Assembly (NCBI GenBank): GCA_900545625.1
Contig: UQZS01000036.1
Span: 1-18,987 of the forward strand
DNA length: 18,987 bases
Source: an uncultured Oscillospiraceae bacterium
GTDB lineage: Bacteria; Bacillota; Clostridia; Oscillospirales; Acutalibacteraceae
Reading direction: 5' to 3'
The notes below the pieces were generated by a model that was given only the letters and a program-made list of their open reading frames with translations, ran no database searches and was not told where the DNA came from. Made by a program: the position numbers and the translations under genes. Numbering within the stretch: the first letter of the stretch is position 1; every line of letters begins with the position of its first letter. This document shows positions 1-5,600 of the stretch, piece after piece.

Positions 1-34
1 TCGTCAAAGCCCGGAAAGCGTAGCTTCGGGTGCT

Positions 35-63
35 TTTCAAGACCGTTACTTGAGGTTTATAAT
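35..63 (+). promoter_or_regulatory. Candidate promoter of the first recombinase
   Basis: A perfect -10 hexamer TATAAT lies at 58-63. With a 17-bp spacer the -35 position (35-40) reads TTTCAA, a poor match. The predicted start near base 70 leaves a leader of about 40 nt before the recombinase start codon at 110. A short inverted repeat, TCAAG (37-41) and CTTGA (49-53), lies between the two hexamers and could be an operator. Seen: hexamers and repeat. Inferred: promoter activity. Confidence 0.45.
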
Positions 64-109
64 GCCTTGATTATTCCTCCATCAGATAATGTTCGTGGAG
101 GTGGTCAAT

Positions 110-1057
110 ATGACTAACAATACACAATTCAAGACGCTGTTGAACACTTGGCTAAATCAAAAGAAGCCAATGATCACGCCGTCAACCCACGCCAGTTTTA
201 CGCTGATTGCTGAAAATCACTTAATCCCATACTTCGGCAAGCGTAAGATTGGCAGCATCACCGAAACGGACATTCAGAGCTACATTTCGTATCTCTACAA
301 TGCCGGTCGGCTGGACAACACAGGAGGGCTAACCGTAAAGACCATACGAGATGTCATCCTCGTTCTCAGGCTTGCAATGGAATATGCCTACAAGGAAAGG
401 GCGATTCCTTTGCTGAACTGGGACTTGATTGAGTACCCTAAAGAACTGGGTGTCAAAAAAGTCAACTCGCTTTCCAAAGATCAAGAACAAGCGCTTATTC
501 AGTGCATCTACATGAATTTGAGTAGGAAAACGGCTGGAATTCTAATTGCGCTGTTCACCGGCATTCGAATTGGTGAACTTTGTGGACTCCAGATGAAGGA
601 TATTTCCCTTACGGAGAAAACGATCAATATCAACAAGACTGTCCAGCGTATCTACGACAAGCGAAAGGGCAAATCCTATCTTCACATAGGTCCGCCAAAG
701 ACAAAGACATCTGCAAGAATAATTCCAGTTCCGTCACTACTCATGAACATCATCAAGAAGTTTTATACGGAGAATCCGAATCACTACTTTCTGACAGGTA
801 AGACGAAACCAACTGAACCTCGTACATACCGGCAGTTTTTCTCTCGATTTCTCAAGCGTAATGGACTGCAAAAGGTAAAGTTTCATGAGATTCGTCACAC
901 CTTTGCAGTACGAGCAATCGAGATACCGGAGTTCGACATCAAGTCGCTCTCTGAAATCCTTGGCCACAAGAATGTATCGTTCACCCTGAATGTCTATGGG
1001 AGCGCAAATCTCCAACAGAAAGTGAAGTGCATGAATCTTCTTAACGATTTATTATAA
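110..1057 (+). CDS. Tyrosine recombinase/integrase (315 aa)
   Basis: A site-specific recombinase of the phage-integrase (tyrosine recombinase) family, which cuts and rejoins DNA at att-type sites. An N-terminal SAM-like core-binding domain (about residues 5-110) precedes the catalytic domain. Catalytic residues are visible: R153 in TGIRIGELCGL, H259 and R262 in HEIRH, H286 in LGHKN, and nucleophile Y296 in NVYGS. All are present, so the enzyme looks intact. An ATG at 89 is in frame, but the GGAGGTGG box at 97-104 sits correctly for the ATG at 110, so I chose that start. It is followed by a strong terminator and the repeat array. It differs clearly from the second recombinase at 5575, so the region has two unrelated integrases. 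Its own att sites are not visible; it may belong to a neighbouring element. Confidence 0.93.
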   Translation: MTNNTQFKTLLNTWLNQKKPMITPSTHASFTLIAENHLIPYFGKRKIGSITETDIQSYISYLYNAGRLDNTGGLTVKTIRDVILVLRLAMEYAYKERAIPLLNWDLIEYPKELGVKKVNSLSKDQEQALIQCIYMNLSRKTAGILIALFTGIRIGELCGLQMKDISLTEKTININKTVQRIYDKRKGKSYLHIGPPKTKTSARIIPVPSLLMNIIKKFYTENPNHYFLTGKTKPTEPRTYRQFFSRFLKRNGLQKVKFHEIRHTFAVRAIEIPEFDIKSLSEILGHKNVSFTLNVYGSANLQQKVKCMNLLNDLL

Positions 1058-1093
1058 ACAAGCCGTGTTGTCGTTTCCATGCAGATACAAAAA

Positions 1094-1123
1094 TGCCCGC
1101 CATATCTGGCGGGCAAATTTTTT
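1094..1123 (+). terminator. Rho-independent terminator after the first recombinase
   Basis: A perfect 9-bp stem, TGCCCGCCA (1094-1102) and TGGCGGGCA (1107-1115), has a 4-nt loop and is followed at once by a run of T. It lies 37 bp after the recombinase stop codon. It separates that gene from the repeat array. Confidence 0.88.
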
Positions 1124-1140
1124 GCCTTTTTTCGGGATTA

Positions 1141-1800
1141 CTATCCCCAAATGCCCTCTCCCAGTGGGAACAAGTGAGGGAATGTTTTTGAGATAAACAG
1201 TTTTTCAAAAAATTTTTTCTGCTTTTTCTGAAAAACAGGTTGCGTTTTGGCACTCAAATTCCAAATAAGTGAAAGGACTTTTTAGGTAAGTAAAATATGC
1301 CGTCCCACAATCAAACAAAATCTTTTTCAAATTTTTTGTGAAAACAGGGTGCGTTTCGACTTCCCAATTCCAAATAAGTGAAGGGATAAATTTTTTTGAG
1401 ATTTAGGGTGTGCATTTGGTTTCTCTCAGTGGGAATAAGTGAGGAGGTTTTTACAAACAGCAAAATATTTTTTGAAACAGGGTTGGAATTAACCCCTTCC
1501 CGGTGGGAATAAGTGAAGAGACTTTTTCTTCGGTAAGTAAAAACAAATCATCCCTTAACAGGACAAAAAATATTTTCAGTTTTTCTGAAAAATAGGGTGT
1601 CATTTGGCTTTGTAATTCCAAATAAGTGAAGGGTAAATTTTTTCTCAAAAAAATTTTTGAGAAAAAGCCCGGAAATGGGTGTGCATTTCGGCACCCTTTG
1701 TCCAAATGAGTGAAGGGAGTTTTTAATCCGTAAATATTTTTCCCGTTTAGGGGGTGCGTTTGACCTCTCCCTGTGGGAATAAGTGAAAGACCTTCTTACT
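1141..1800. repeat. Eight-copy degenerate repeat array, non-coding
   Basis: The conserved core is a GGGTGCGTTT-like block, then a short C/T-rich stretch, then AATAAGTGA followed by purines and a T run. The AAGTGA box starts at 1172, 1267, 1376, 1437, 1511, 1624, 1708 (GAGTGA) and 1781. Two flavours exist before the box: GTGGGAAYA (copies 1, 4, 5, 8) and TCCAAAT (copies 2, 3, 6, 7). The order is therefore 1-2-2-1, 1-2-2-1, and equivalent copies sit 332-357 bp apart, which suggests an old duplication of a roughly 340-bp unit. Spacers are A/T-rich with short self-complementary tracts, for example a perfect 13-bp inverted repeat at 1639-1666. No convincing gene lies here on either strand. Function is unknown; an origin-like, binding-site or regulatory array is possible. 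Confidence 0.85.
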
Positions 1801-1812
1801 GTACCTTGAAAA

Positions 1813-1840
1813 TTGAATAATAATCCGAGTGGGATATGAC
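1813..1840 (+). promoter_or_regulatory. Candidate promoter of the element gene block
   Basis: TTGAAT (1813-1818) and TATGAC (1835-1840) are separated by 16 bp, directly after the last repeat copy. Transcription from here would read a leader of roughly 150 nt and then the HTH gene at 2002. The fit is moderate. Confidence 0.38.
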
Positions 1841-1924
1841 TGTGCCACGACCTTCCGAAAGAAGCGAGCACGGCGACGCCGCTTGACGGGGGCAGGGATA
1901 GAAAACGACATTCGGAAAAACGCA

Positions 1925-1966
1925 GCAGATATCGGATGGCACTATGATCCTCACGCCGGTATCTGC
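1925..1966 (+). promoter_or_regulatory. Leader hairpin upstream of the HTH gene
   Basis: GCAGATATCGG (1925-1935) pairs with CCGGTATCTGC (1956-1966) with one G-T wobble and a 20-nt loop. It ends about 18 nt before the AAAGGAGG ribosome site at 1984-1991. No T run follows, so it is not a simple terminator. It could be a protein-binding hairpin or a DNA inverted repeat acting as an operator. Confidence 0.4.
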
Positions 1967-2001
1967 CTTACATAGCCGTAAAAAAGGAGGATTGAAGCGC
2001 T

Positions 2002-2235
2002 ATGAAAAAATCGGAGCTCAAAGAGCTTTATCAGATGATGTTTCCGGAATATCCGGACATCGTGACCGTCCGGCAGCTTCGGGAAATGCTGGGTATCAGC
2101 CGACAGCTTGCCTACGATCTCATCAACGATGGTGAATTGCAGGCAATCAAAATCGGCAATAGTTTCAAAATCCCGAAAGTCAGTGTAATTAACTTCGTGA
2201 CCGAAGAGAAAAAGGAGGTGAAATCAAGTGCCTGA
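2002..2235 (+). CDS. Excisionase-type helix-turn-helix DNA-binding protein (77 aa)
   Basis: A small winged-HTH protein of the excisionase/HTH_17 (MerR-like) type. The diagnostic pattern is VTVRQLREMLGISRQ near residue 21, then YDLINDGEL and IKIGNSFKIP, the usual helix-turn-helix and wing. Such proteins bend DNA at att sites to direct excision, or act as small regulators. The ATG is preceded by AAAGGAGG with good spacing. Its 3' end overlaps the next gene by 8 nt, so both are co-translated. The likely partner is the recombinase at 5575. It could instead be a regulator of the element; sequence alone cannot decide. Confidence 0.85.
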   Translation: MKKSELKELYQMMFPEYPDIVTVRQLREMLGISRQLAYDLINDGELQAIKIGNSFKIPKVSVINFVTEEKKEVKSSA

Positions 2236-2584
2236 AATCCTGCGGCTTACCCCGTCCCAGCGTTCAAGGTGCAACCGCCTGATCAAAAGGCTGTGCGCCA
2301 ATTATGACGATGGCAACTGCCTATTGCTGGATGACGGCGAGCCCTGCGTCTGTCCACAGACCATTTCCTATTCGTTGCTGTGCCGGTATTTCCGCAATGC
2401 GGTTTTACCCGCAGAAAAGCAACTGTATGCGGACATTTTCAAACAGCGTACTTATCACTGCGCCGAGTGCGGAGCGGCTTTTGTGCCAAACTCCAACCGG
2501 CAAAAATACTGCCTATCGTGCAGCAAAAAGGTGCACCGCAGGCAGAAAAACGAGAGCGCCAGAAAGCGTAAAGCAGACAATTAG
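2228..2584 (+). CDS. Cys_rich_VLP-type cysteine-rich protein (118 aa)
   Basis: This resembles the Cys_rich_VLP family, small cysteine-rich proteins common in Firmicute conjugative elements, with no established function known to me. The N-terminal half has scattered cysteines (C15, C23, C31, then CVC near 40-42). The C-terminal half has two CxxC pairs (CAEC and CLSC) forming a likely zinc ribbon, then a basic tail rich in Lys and Arg. That layout suggests nucleic-acid binding, which is inference. It starts with GTG at 2228 after AAAGGAGGTG (2210-2219) and overlaps the HTH gene. Confidence 0.78.
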   Translation: MPEILRLTPSQRSRCNRLIKRLCANYDDGNCLLLDDGEPCVCPQTISYSLLCRYFRNAVLPAEKQLYADIFKQRTYHCAECGAAFVPNSNRQKYCLSCSKKVHRRQKNESARKRKADN

Positions 2585-2590
2585 GGACCC

Positions 2591-2618
2591 AAAAACGCCC
2601 TATTTTCAAGGCCTTTTT
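2591..2618 (+). terminator. Possible weak terminator after the Cys-rich gene
   Basis: AAAAACGCC (about 2591-2599) pairs with GGCCTTTTT (2610-2618), with one C-C mismatch and a loop of about 10 nt. It lies just after the stop codon. The T run is part of the stem, so termination is uncertain. Confidence 0.35.
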
Positions 2619-2674
2619 GACACCAAATCGGGATATATAGGGTAAGAATACTAAACCCTTCGATTTCGGTGTTC
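2619..2674. repeat. Long nested inverted repeat upstream of the AAA ATPase gene
   Basis: The outer arms are GACACCAAATCG (2619-2630) and CGATTTCGGTGTTC (2661-2674), complementary apart from one inserted base. An inner pair, AGGGT (2639-2643) and ACCCT (2654-2658), surrounds an AT-rich centre. It ends 36 bp before the ATPase start. Candidate roles are an operator for the replication gene, a replication-initiation structure, or an mRNA leader hairpin. Confidence 0.5.
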
Positions 2675-2710
2675 TAACTGTCCGAATAACAAAAACGAAA
2701 GGATGTACTT

Positions 2711-3727
2711 ATGAAAAGAAAATTAGTGACCGTGGACGCAGAAACTCTGCTGGCCACACCGATGAGTAAGACCATGTTCATTGTCGATGGGCTGATCCCA
2801 CAAGGGGTGAATGTCTTGAGCGGAGCCGCCAAAATCGGCAAAAGCTGGCTGATGTTGTGGCTTGGATTGCAAGTGTCTCAAGGACTACCCGTTTGGGGAA
2901 TCCCGACCATGCACTGCGATGTGCTGTATCTCTGTTTGGAGGATACACAAAGACGAATTAAAGACCGACTTTTCGATTTGACCAATGATCCGCCTCGGAG
3001 TTTCCATTTGTCTGTAACCTGCGGCTTGATTGGAAACGGGCTGGAAGAAGAAATCATTAACTTCTTGGAGGACTTCCCGAAGACAAAGCTGGTAATTATC
3101 GACACGCTTCAAAAGGTGCGGGATTCCAAAGGCAGCACCGGGAAAACGGGAATGTACGGCAACGATTACGACGACATTTCCTCCATTAAGCGGATCGCAG
3201 ATGAGCACGATATTTCCATTATTCTCGTCCATCATCTGCGAAAACTCAAGGACGGAGACGATCCGTTCAACGAGGTGTCCGGCTCTACCGGCATCACCGG
3301 AGCGGCGGACACCAATTATGTGCTTAAGCGCAAACGAAGCAGCAGGGACGCCACCCTTCTTGCCTGCGGGCGGGATGTGGAATATCAGGAGCTGACTCTG
3401 CGGTTTCAAGACCTGAAATGGGAGCTTGTGGAGCACAAAAACACAGAAGAAATCCGCAAAGCGGAAATCCCGCAGTTTCTTTTTCGGGTAGCGGAATTTA
3501 TGAAATCCCGCACCGAATGGGTAGGAACTGCCACCGATTTGATTGCAGATATGGCGGAAACCGAAACCACGCCCAATGTGGTAACCAAGTATTTAGGACA
3601 GTTTTCAAACGAGGTACTGGAACCTGCCGGGATTGAGTACCGAACCAAGCGGACAGGGCAAAGCAGGCTGATCAAGTTCATACGGCATGACGGCGGTGAC
3701 GCAAATGACGGGGCAAACGATATATAG
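2711..3727 (+). CDS. RepA-type AAA ATPase (DnaB/RecA-fold helicase family, 338 aa)
   Basis: An ATPase of the AAA_25/RepA kind, related to hexameric replicative helicases of plasmids and conjugative elements. Walker A is GAAKIGKS at residues 38-45. Walker B is LVIID at 127-131. A sensor-like LVHHLRK follows near 172, and SGSTGITGAADTNY near 190-203 is typical of the family. The C-terminal third (about 245-325) looks like a small winged-helix domain. The last residues repeat Asp/Gly/Asn because the DNA holds TGACG units at 9-bp spacing. The start is ATG after GAAAGGATG. Placed before the mobilization genes, it probably drives autonomous replication of the excised circle; that role is inferred. 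Confidence 0.88.
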   Translation: MKRKLVTVDAETLLATPMSKTMFIVDGLIPQGVNVLSGAAKIGKSWLMLWLGLQVSQGLPVWGIPTMHCDVLYLCLEDTQRRIKDRLFDLTNDPPRSFHLSVTCGLIGNGLEEEIINFLEDFPKTKLVIIDTLQKVRDSKGSTGKTGMYGNDYDDISSIKRIADEHDISIILVHHLRKLKDGDDPFNEVSGSTGITGAADTNYVLKRKRSSRDATLLACGRDVEYQELTLRFQDLKWELVEHKNTEEIRKAEIPQFLFRVAEFMKSRTEWVGTATDLIADMAETETTPNVVTKYLGQFSNEVLEPAGIEYRTKRTGQSRLIKFIRHDGGDANDGANDI

Positions 3728-3760
3728 CGAAAAGTGTGTCACAAGCGTCATTACCGTCAC
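3688..3760. repeat. TGACG half-site cluster and inverted repeat at the ATPase stop
   Basis: TGACG occurs at 3688, 3697 and 3706, exactly 9 bp apart, and its complement CGTCA occurs at 3746 and 3755, also 9 bp apart. The 15-bp blocks at 3696-3710 and 3746-3760 are inverted copies with two mismatches, enclosing the stop codon and a 35-nt centre. It could be an operator, an iteron-like site or a weak terminator (AATTTT follows). The first three units are also coding, so coding repeats partly explain them. Confidence 0.5.
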
Positions 3761-3779
3761 AATTTTAAGAAAGGATTTG

Positions 3780-4046
3780 ATGTTTATGAGAAGCAAAACA
3801 CTTGGAATCAACGTAAGAGTAACACCTGCCGAGAAGGAGAAACTCAGCGAAAACGCATATTATTGCGGACTTTCTCTATCGGAATATCTGCGGAGGTTGG
3901 GACTTGGAAAAGATGTAAAAGCCGCAACCGATGAGAAAATCTACAAGACTTTTCGGTTTATCCGACAACTGAAAAAGGATTTTGAATCACTCGAAAGAAG
4001 CGAAATCCTCCATCGGATAAGCACGATAGAGGATTTCCTAAAGTAG
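3780..4046 (+). CDS. RHH/MobC-like relaxosome accessory protein (88 aa)
   Basis: A small basic protein whose N-terminus, LGINVRVTPAEKEKL followed by GLSLSEYLRRLGLG, matches the ribbon-helix-helix start of plasmid mobilization proteins. Such proteins bind near oriT and help the relaxase open the strands. The C-terminal half is helical and charged, possibly a dimer or partner surface. AAAGGA at 3770-3775 precedes two in-frame ATGs, at 3780 and 3786; either could be used. It sits directly upstream of the oriT-like segment, with a second MobC-type gene on the other side. RHH transcriptional regulator is the alternative. Confidence 0.72.
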   Translation: MFMRSKTLGINVRVTPAEKEKLSENAYYCGLSLSEYLRRLGLGKDVKAATDEKIYKTFRFIRQLKKDFESLERSEILHRISTIEDFLK

Positions 4047-4164
4047 ATAATACAAGACAGCGGTTTTAGGCTGCGTTATCTTAGCGAGCAGACCGTTTAT
4101 ACTCCCAAAAGTCGTAAAACGGTGAATCTCGTTAGGGCGCACCCTAATACCCCGTAAAGAAAGG
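4047..4164. other. Putative origin of transfer (oriT)
   Basis: This gene-free gap lies between two mobilization-protein genes. A perfect palindrome, TTAGGG (4132-4137), CGCA, CCCTAA (4142-4147), contains GTGCGCCCT on the minus strand (4134-4142). That is the core of the RSF1010/pSK41-type nick region (TAAGTGCG^CCCT) as I know it. A second inverted repeat, ACCGTTT (4092-4098) and AAACGGT (4117-4123), lies about 8 bp to its left. In classical sites the hairpin is 5' of nic on the cut strand. Here the exact match is on the minus strand while the hairpin would be 5' only on the plus strand, so the nicked strand is uncertain. Nicking is inferred. Confidence 0.65.
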
Positions 4165-4173
4165 ATGAAAAAG

Positions 4174-4530
4174 ATGAAACGAAGAGTTAAAAAGCAATTC
4201 TGGCTTTCCCCACAGGACGCCAGAGAATTAAAACGCAAGGCAAAGCTTTGCGGAATTACAGAGACAGCAGTGATCCGCATCCTGTTACACGGCTACGAGC
4301 CGAAGGAAAAGCCGGACGCAAGATTTTATGAAGCAATGCGCCAGCTTTCCGCCATCGGCAACAACATCAACCAGCTTGCAGTGAAAGCAAATACACTCGG
4401 CTTTATTGACACGCCGATGCTGAAAGCGGAAGCCCTGCGCTGGCACAAGTTTCAGGCGGATATCGAAGCAGTGTTTCTCCGCCCCGGTGAAAGCAATCTG
4501 AAATGGCAATTGAGGAGGCAAACACAATGA
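4174..4530 (+). CDS. Mobilization protein of the MobC family (118 aa)
   Basis: A relaxosome protein recognised by the MobC-family block IGNNINQLAVKAN in the middle (about residues 62-74), following an N-terminal ribbon-helix-helix-like region (FWLSPQDARELKRKA, then CGITETAVIRILL). MobC proteins help melt or bind oriT for the relaxase. An ATG at 4165 abuts the AAAGG box with no spacing. The ATG at 4174 has about 8 nt, so it is preferred. The stop overlaps the next start in an ATGA, showing translational coupling to the ParB-like gene. In related elements the gene after mobC is normally the relaxase; none is present here. Confidence 0.85.
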   Translation: MKRRVKKQFWLSPQDARELKRKAKLCGITETAVIRILLHGYEPKEKPDARFYEAMRQLSAIGNNINQLAVKANTLGFIDTPMLKAEALRWHKFQADIEAVFLRPGESNLKWQLRRQTQ

Positions 4531-5450
4531 CAAAACGAAAATCTGATTTTACTTTACAAATGAATTCATTAGATGAGCTGTTTTCCTCACAGGAGGAACG
4601 GGACGATGCAAAGCTGGAACGGGTGAAAGAGATTCCGCTTACTGAGCTGCACCCGTTTAAGGATCATCCATTCAAAATCCAAAATGATGACGAGATGAAA
4701 CGCCTGATGGAGAGTATCCAGAAATTCGGGACACTTACACCGGCGCTCGCTCGTCCTTTGCCGGAGGGCGGCTATGAACTGATCTCCGGGCATAGAAGGC
4801 TGGCGGCGTGTCAGGTGCTTGGCATTGAAACAATGCCCGTAATCATTCGGGAGATGAGCGACGATGAAGCAGTTATTGCAATGGTGGACGCCAACCTGCA
4901 ACGAGAACATATTTTGCCCAGTGAAAAAGCGTTTGCCTATAAGATGAAGCTGGAAGCAATCAAGCATCAAGGTATAACTTCTCGCCAAGTTGGCGAGAAG
5001 TTATTGAGCGTAACACAAGTGAGCAAAGAAAGCGATGATAGCGAGCGGCAAGTCCAACGCTATATCCGCTTAACTTACTTGATTCCCGAGCTTCTGGAAA
5101 TGGTGGACGACGGAAAAATTGCTTTTAACCCTGCGGTAGAAATTTCGTACTTAGAGCAGTCGGAACAACGGGTATTGTTAAACGCAATGGAGCTAAACGA
5201 CTGTACTCCCTCTCACGCACAGAGCATACGGCTTAAAAAACTCTCGCAGGAGGGGGTACTGCAAGACCAGACGATCTACGACATCCTTGCCGAGCAAAAG
5301 CCCAACCAGCAGGAGCAGTACAAATTCAAGCGGGAGGACATTCGCAAATACTTCCCCCAAAGCTATACGGACAAGCAAGTCTGCGATACGGTCATCAAGC
5401 TGTTGGAGCAATGGCAGCGCAGGCGGGAACGGGACAGGGACAGTCGCTGA
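4527..5450 (+). CDS. ParB/RepB/Spo0J-family protein (307 aa)
   Basis: A ParB-like DNA-binding protein. The N-terminal ParB domain spans about residues 34-128, with ELISGHRRLAACQ at 84-96 holding the GHRR box and DANLQREHILPSEKA just after. A central helix-turn-helix region (about 150-195) includes SERQVQRYIRLTYLIPELL. The C-terminal part is charged. Known relatives load on parS-type sites and segregate plasmids, and similar proteins recur in Firmicute conjugative elements. The start ATG at 4527 follows GAGGAGG (4512-4518) and overlaps the mobC stop. No ParA gene is visible nearby, so it may act alone or in regulation. A 31-bp palindrome lies inside its coding sequence. Confidence 0.88.
   Translation: MTKRKSDFTLQMNSLDELFSSQEERDDAKLERVKEIPLTELHPFKDHPFKIQNDDEMKRLMESIQKFGTLTPALARPLPEGGYELISGHRRLAACQVLGIETMPVIIREMSDDEAVIAMVDANLQREHILPSEKAFAYKMKLEAIKHQGITSRQVGEKLLSVTQVSKESDDSERQVQRYIRLTYLIPELLEMVDDGKIAFNPAVEISYLEQSEQRVLLNAMELNDCTPSHAQSIRLKKLSQEGVLQDQTIYDILAEQKPNQQEQYKFKREDIRKYFPQSYTDKQVCDTVIKLLEQWQRRRERDRDSR
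4974..5004. repeat. 31-bp perfect palindrome inside the ParB-like gene
   Basis: Fifteen bases (4974-4988) and their exact complement (4990-5004) flank a single central G. It encodes part of the segment ITSRQVGEKLL before the HTH. A palindrome this long is not needed for the protein. It could be a self-binding parS-like site, a hairpin affecting expression, or a chance outcome of the repeat GARAAG-type codons. Confidence 0.8.
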
Positions 5451-5462
5451 TTCGAACCGAAA

Positions 5463-5600
5463 ATGTGTGCGGAGCACGACTTTCGCACAATGGAAAGAAC
5501 GGCATCGGCAGGGTACAATGGCCTTGTCGGTGCCGGACTGTCCTGTGTAAAAGCAAAGAAAGGAGTTTTATCAATTGGTATCAGGACATTTACAGGTTAA
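5463..5600 (+). CDS. Possible small ORF before the second recombinase (45 aa)
   Basis: An open frame starts with ATG 13 nt after the ParB stop and ends inside the start of the recombinase gene. It reads MCAEHDFRTMERT then a Gly/Ala-rich stretch (SAGYNGLVGAGLSC). There is no clear ribosome site before it, and I recognise no family. It may be a leader peptide coupling translation to the TTG-initiated recombinase, or simply a chance ORF. Confidence 0.22.
   Translation: MCAEHDFRTMERTASAGYNGLVGAGLSCVKAKKGVLSIGIRTFTG

Noticed and set aside
1..110. Left attachment site for the integrase next to the tRNA
   Set aside because: No copy of the tRNA-Ser 3' end or of the att-like block is found here; the left end must lie outside the window or use another sequence.
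1141..1800. CRISPR-like array
   Set aside because: Repeats are degenerate, spacing varies from 61 to 113 bp, and no cas genes are present.
1041..1871. Minus-strand open frames in the repeat array, with repeated SLIPT/SLIWN-like peptides
   Set aside because: The peptide pattern falls in different frames in different copies and copy 6 has a stop codon, so the DNA repeat, not a protein, explains it. No ribosome sites.
2885..3436. Minus-strand open frame over the ATPase gene
   Set aside because: Shadow of a gene with intact Walker motifs; no ribosome site.
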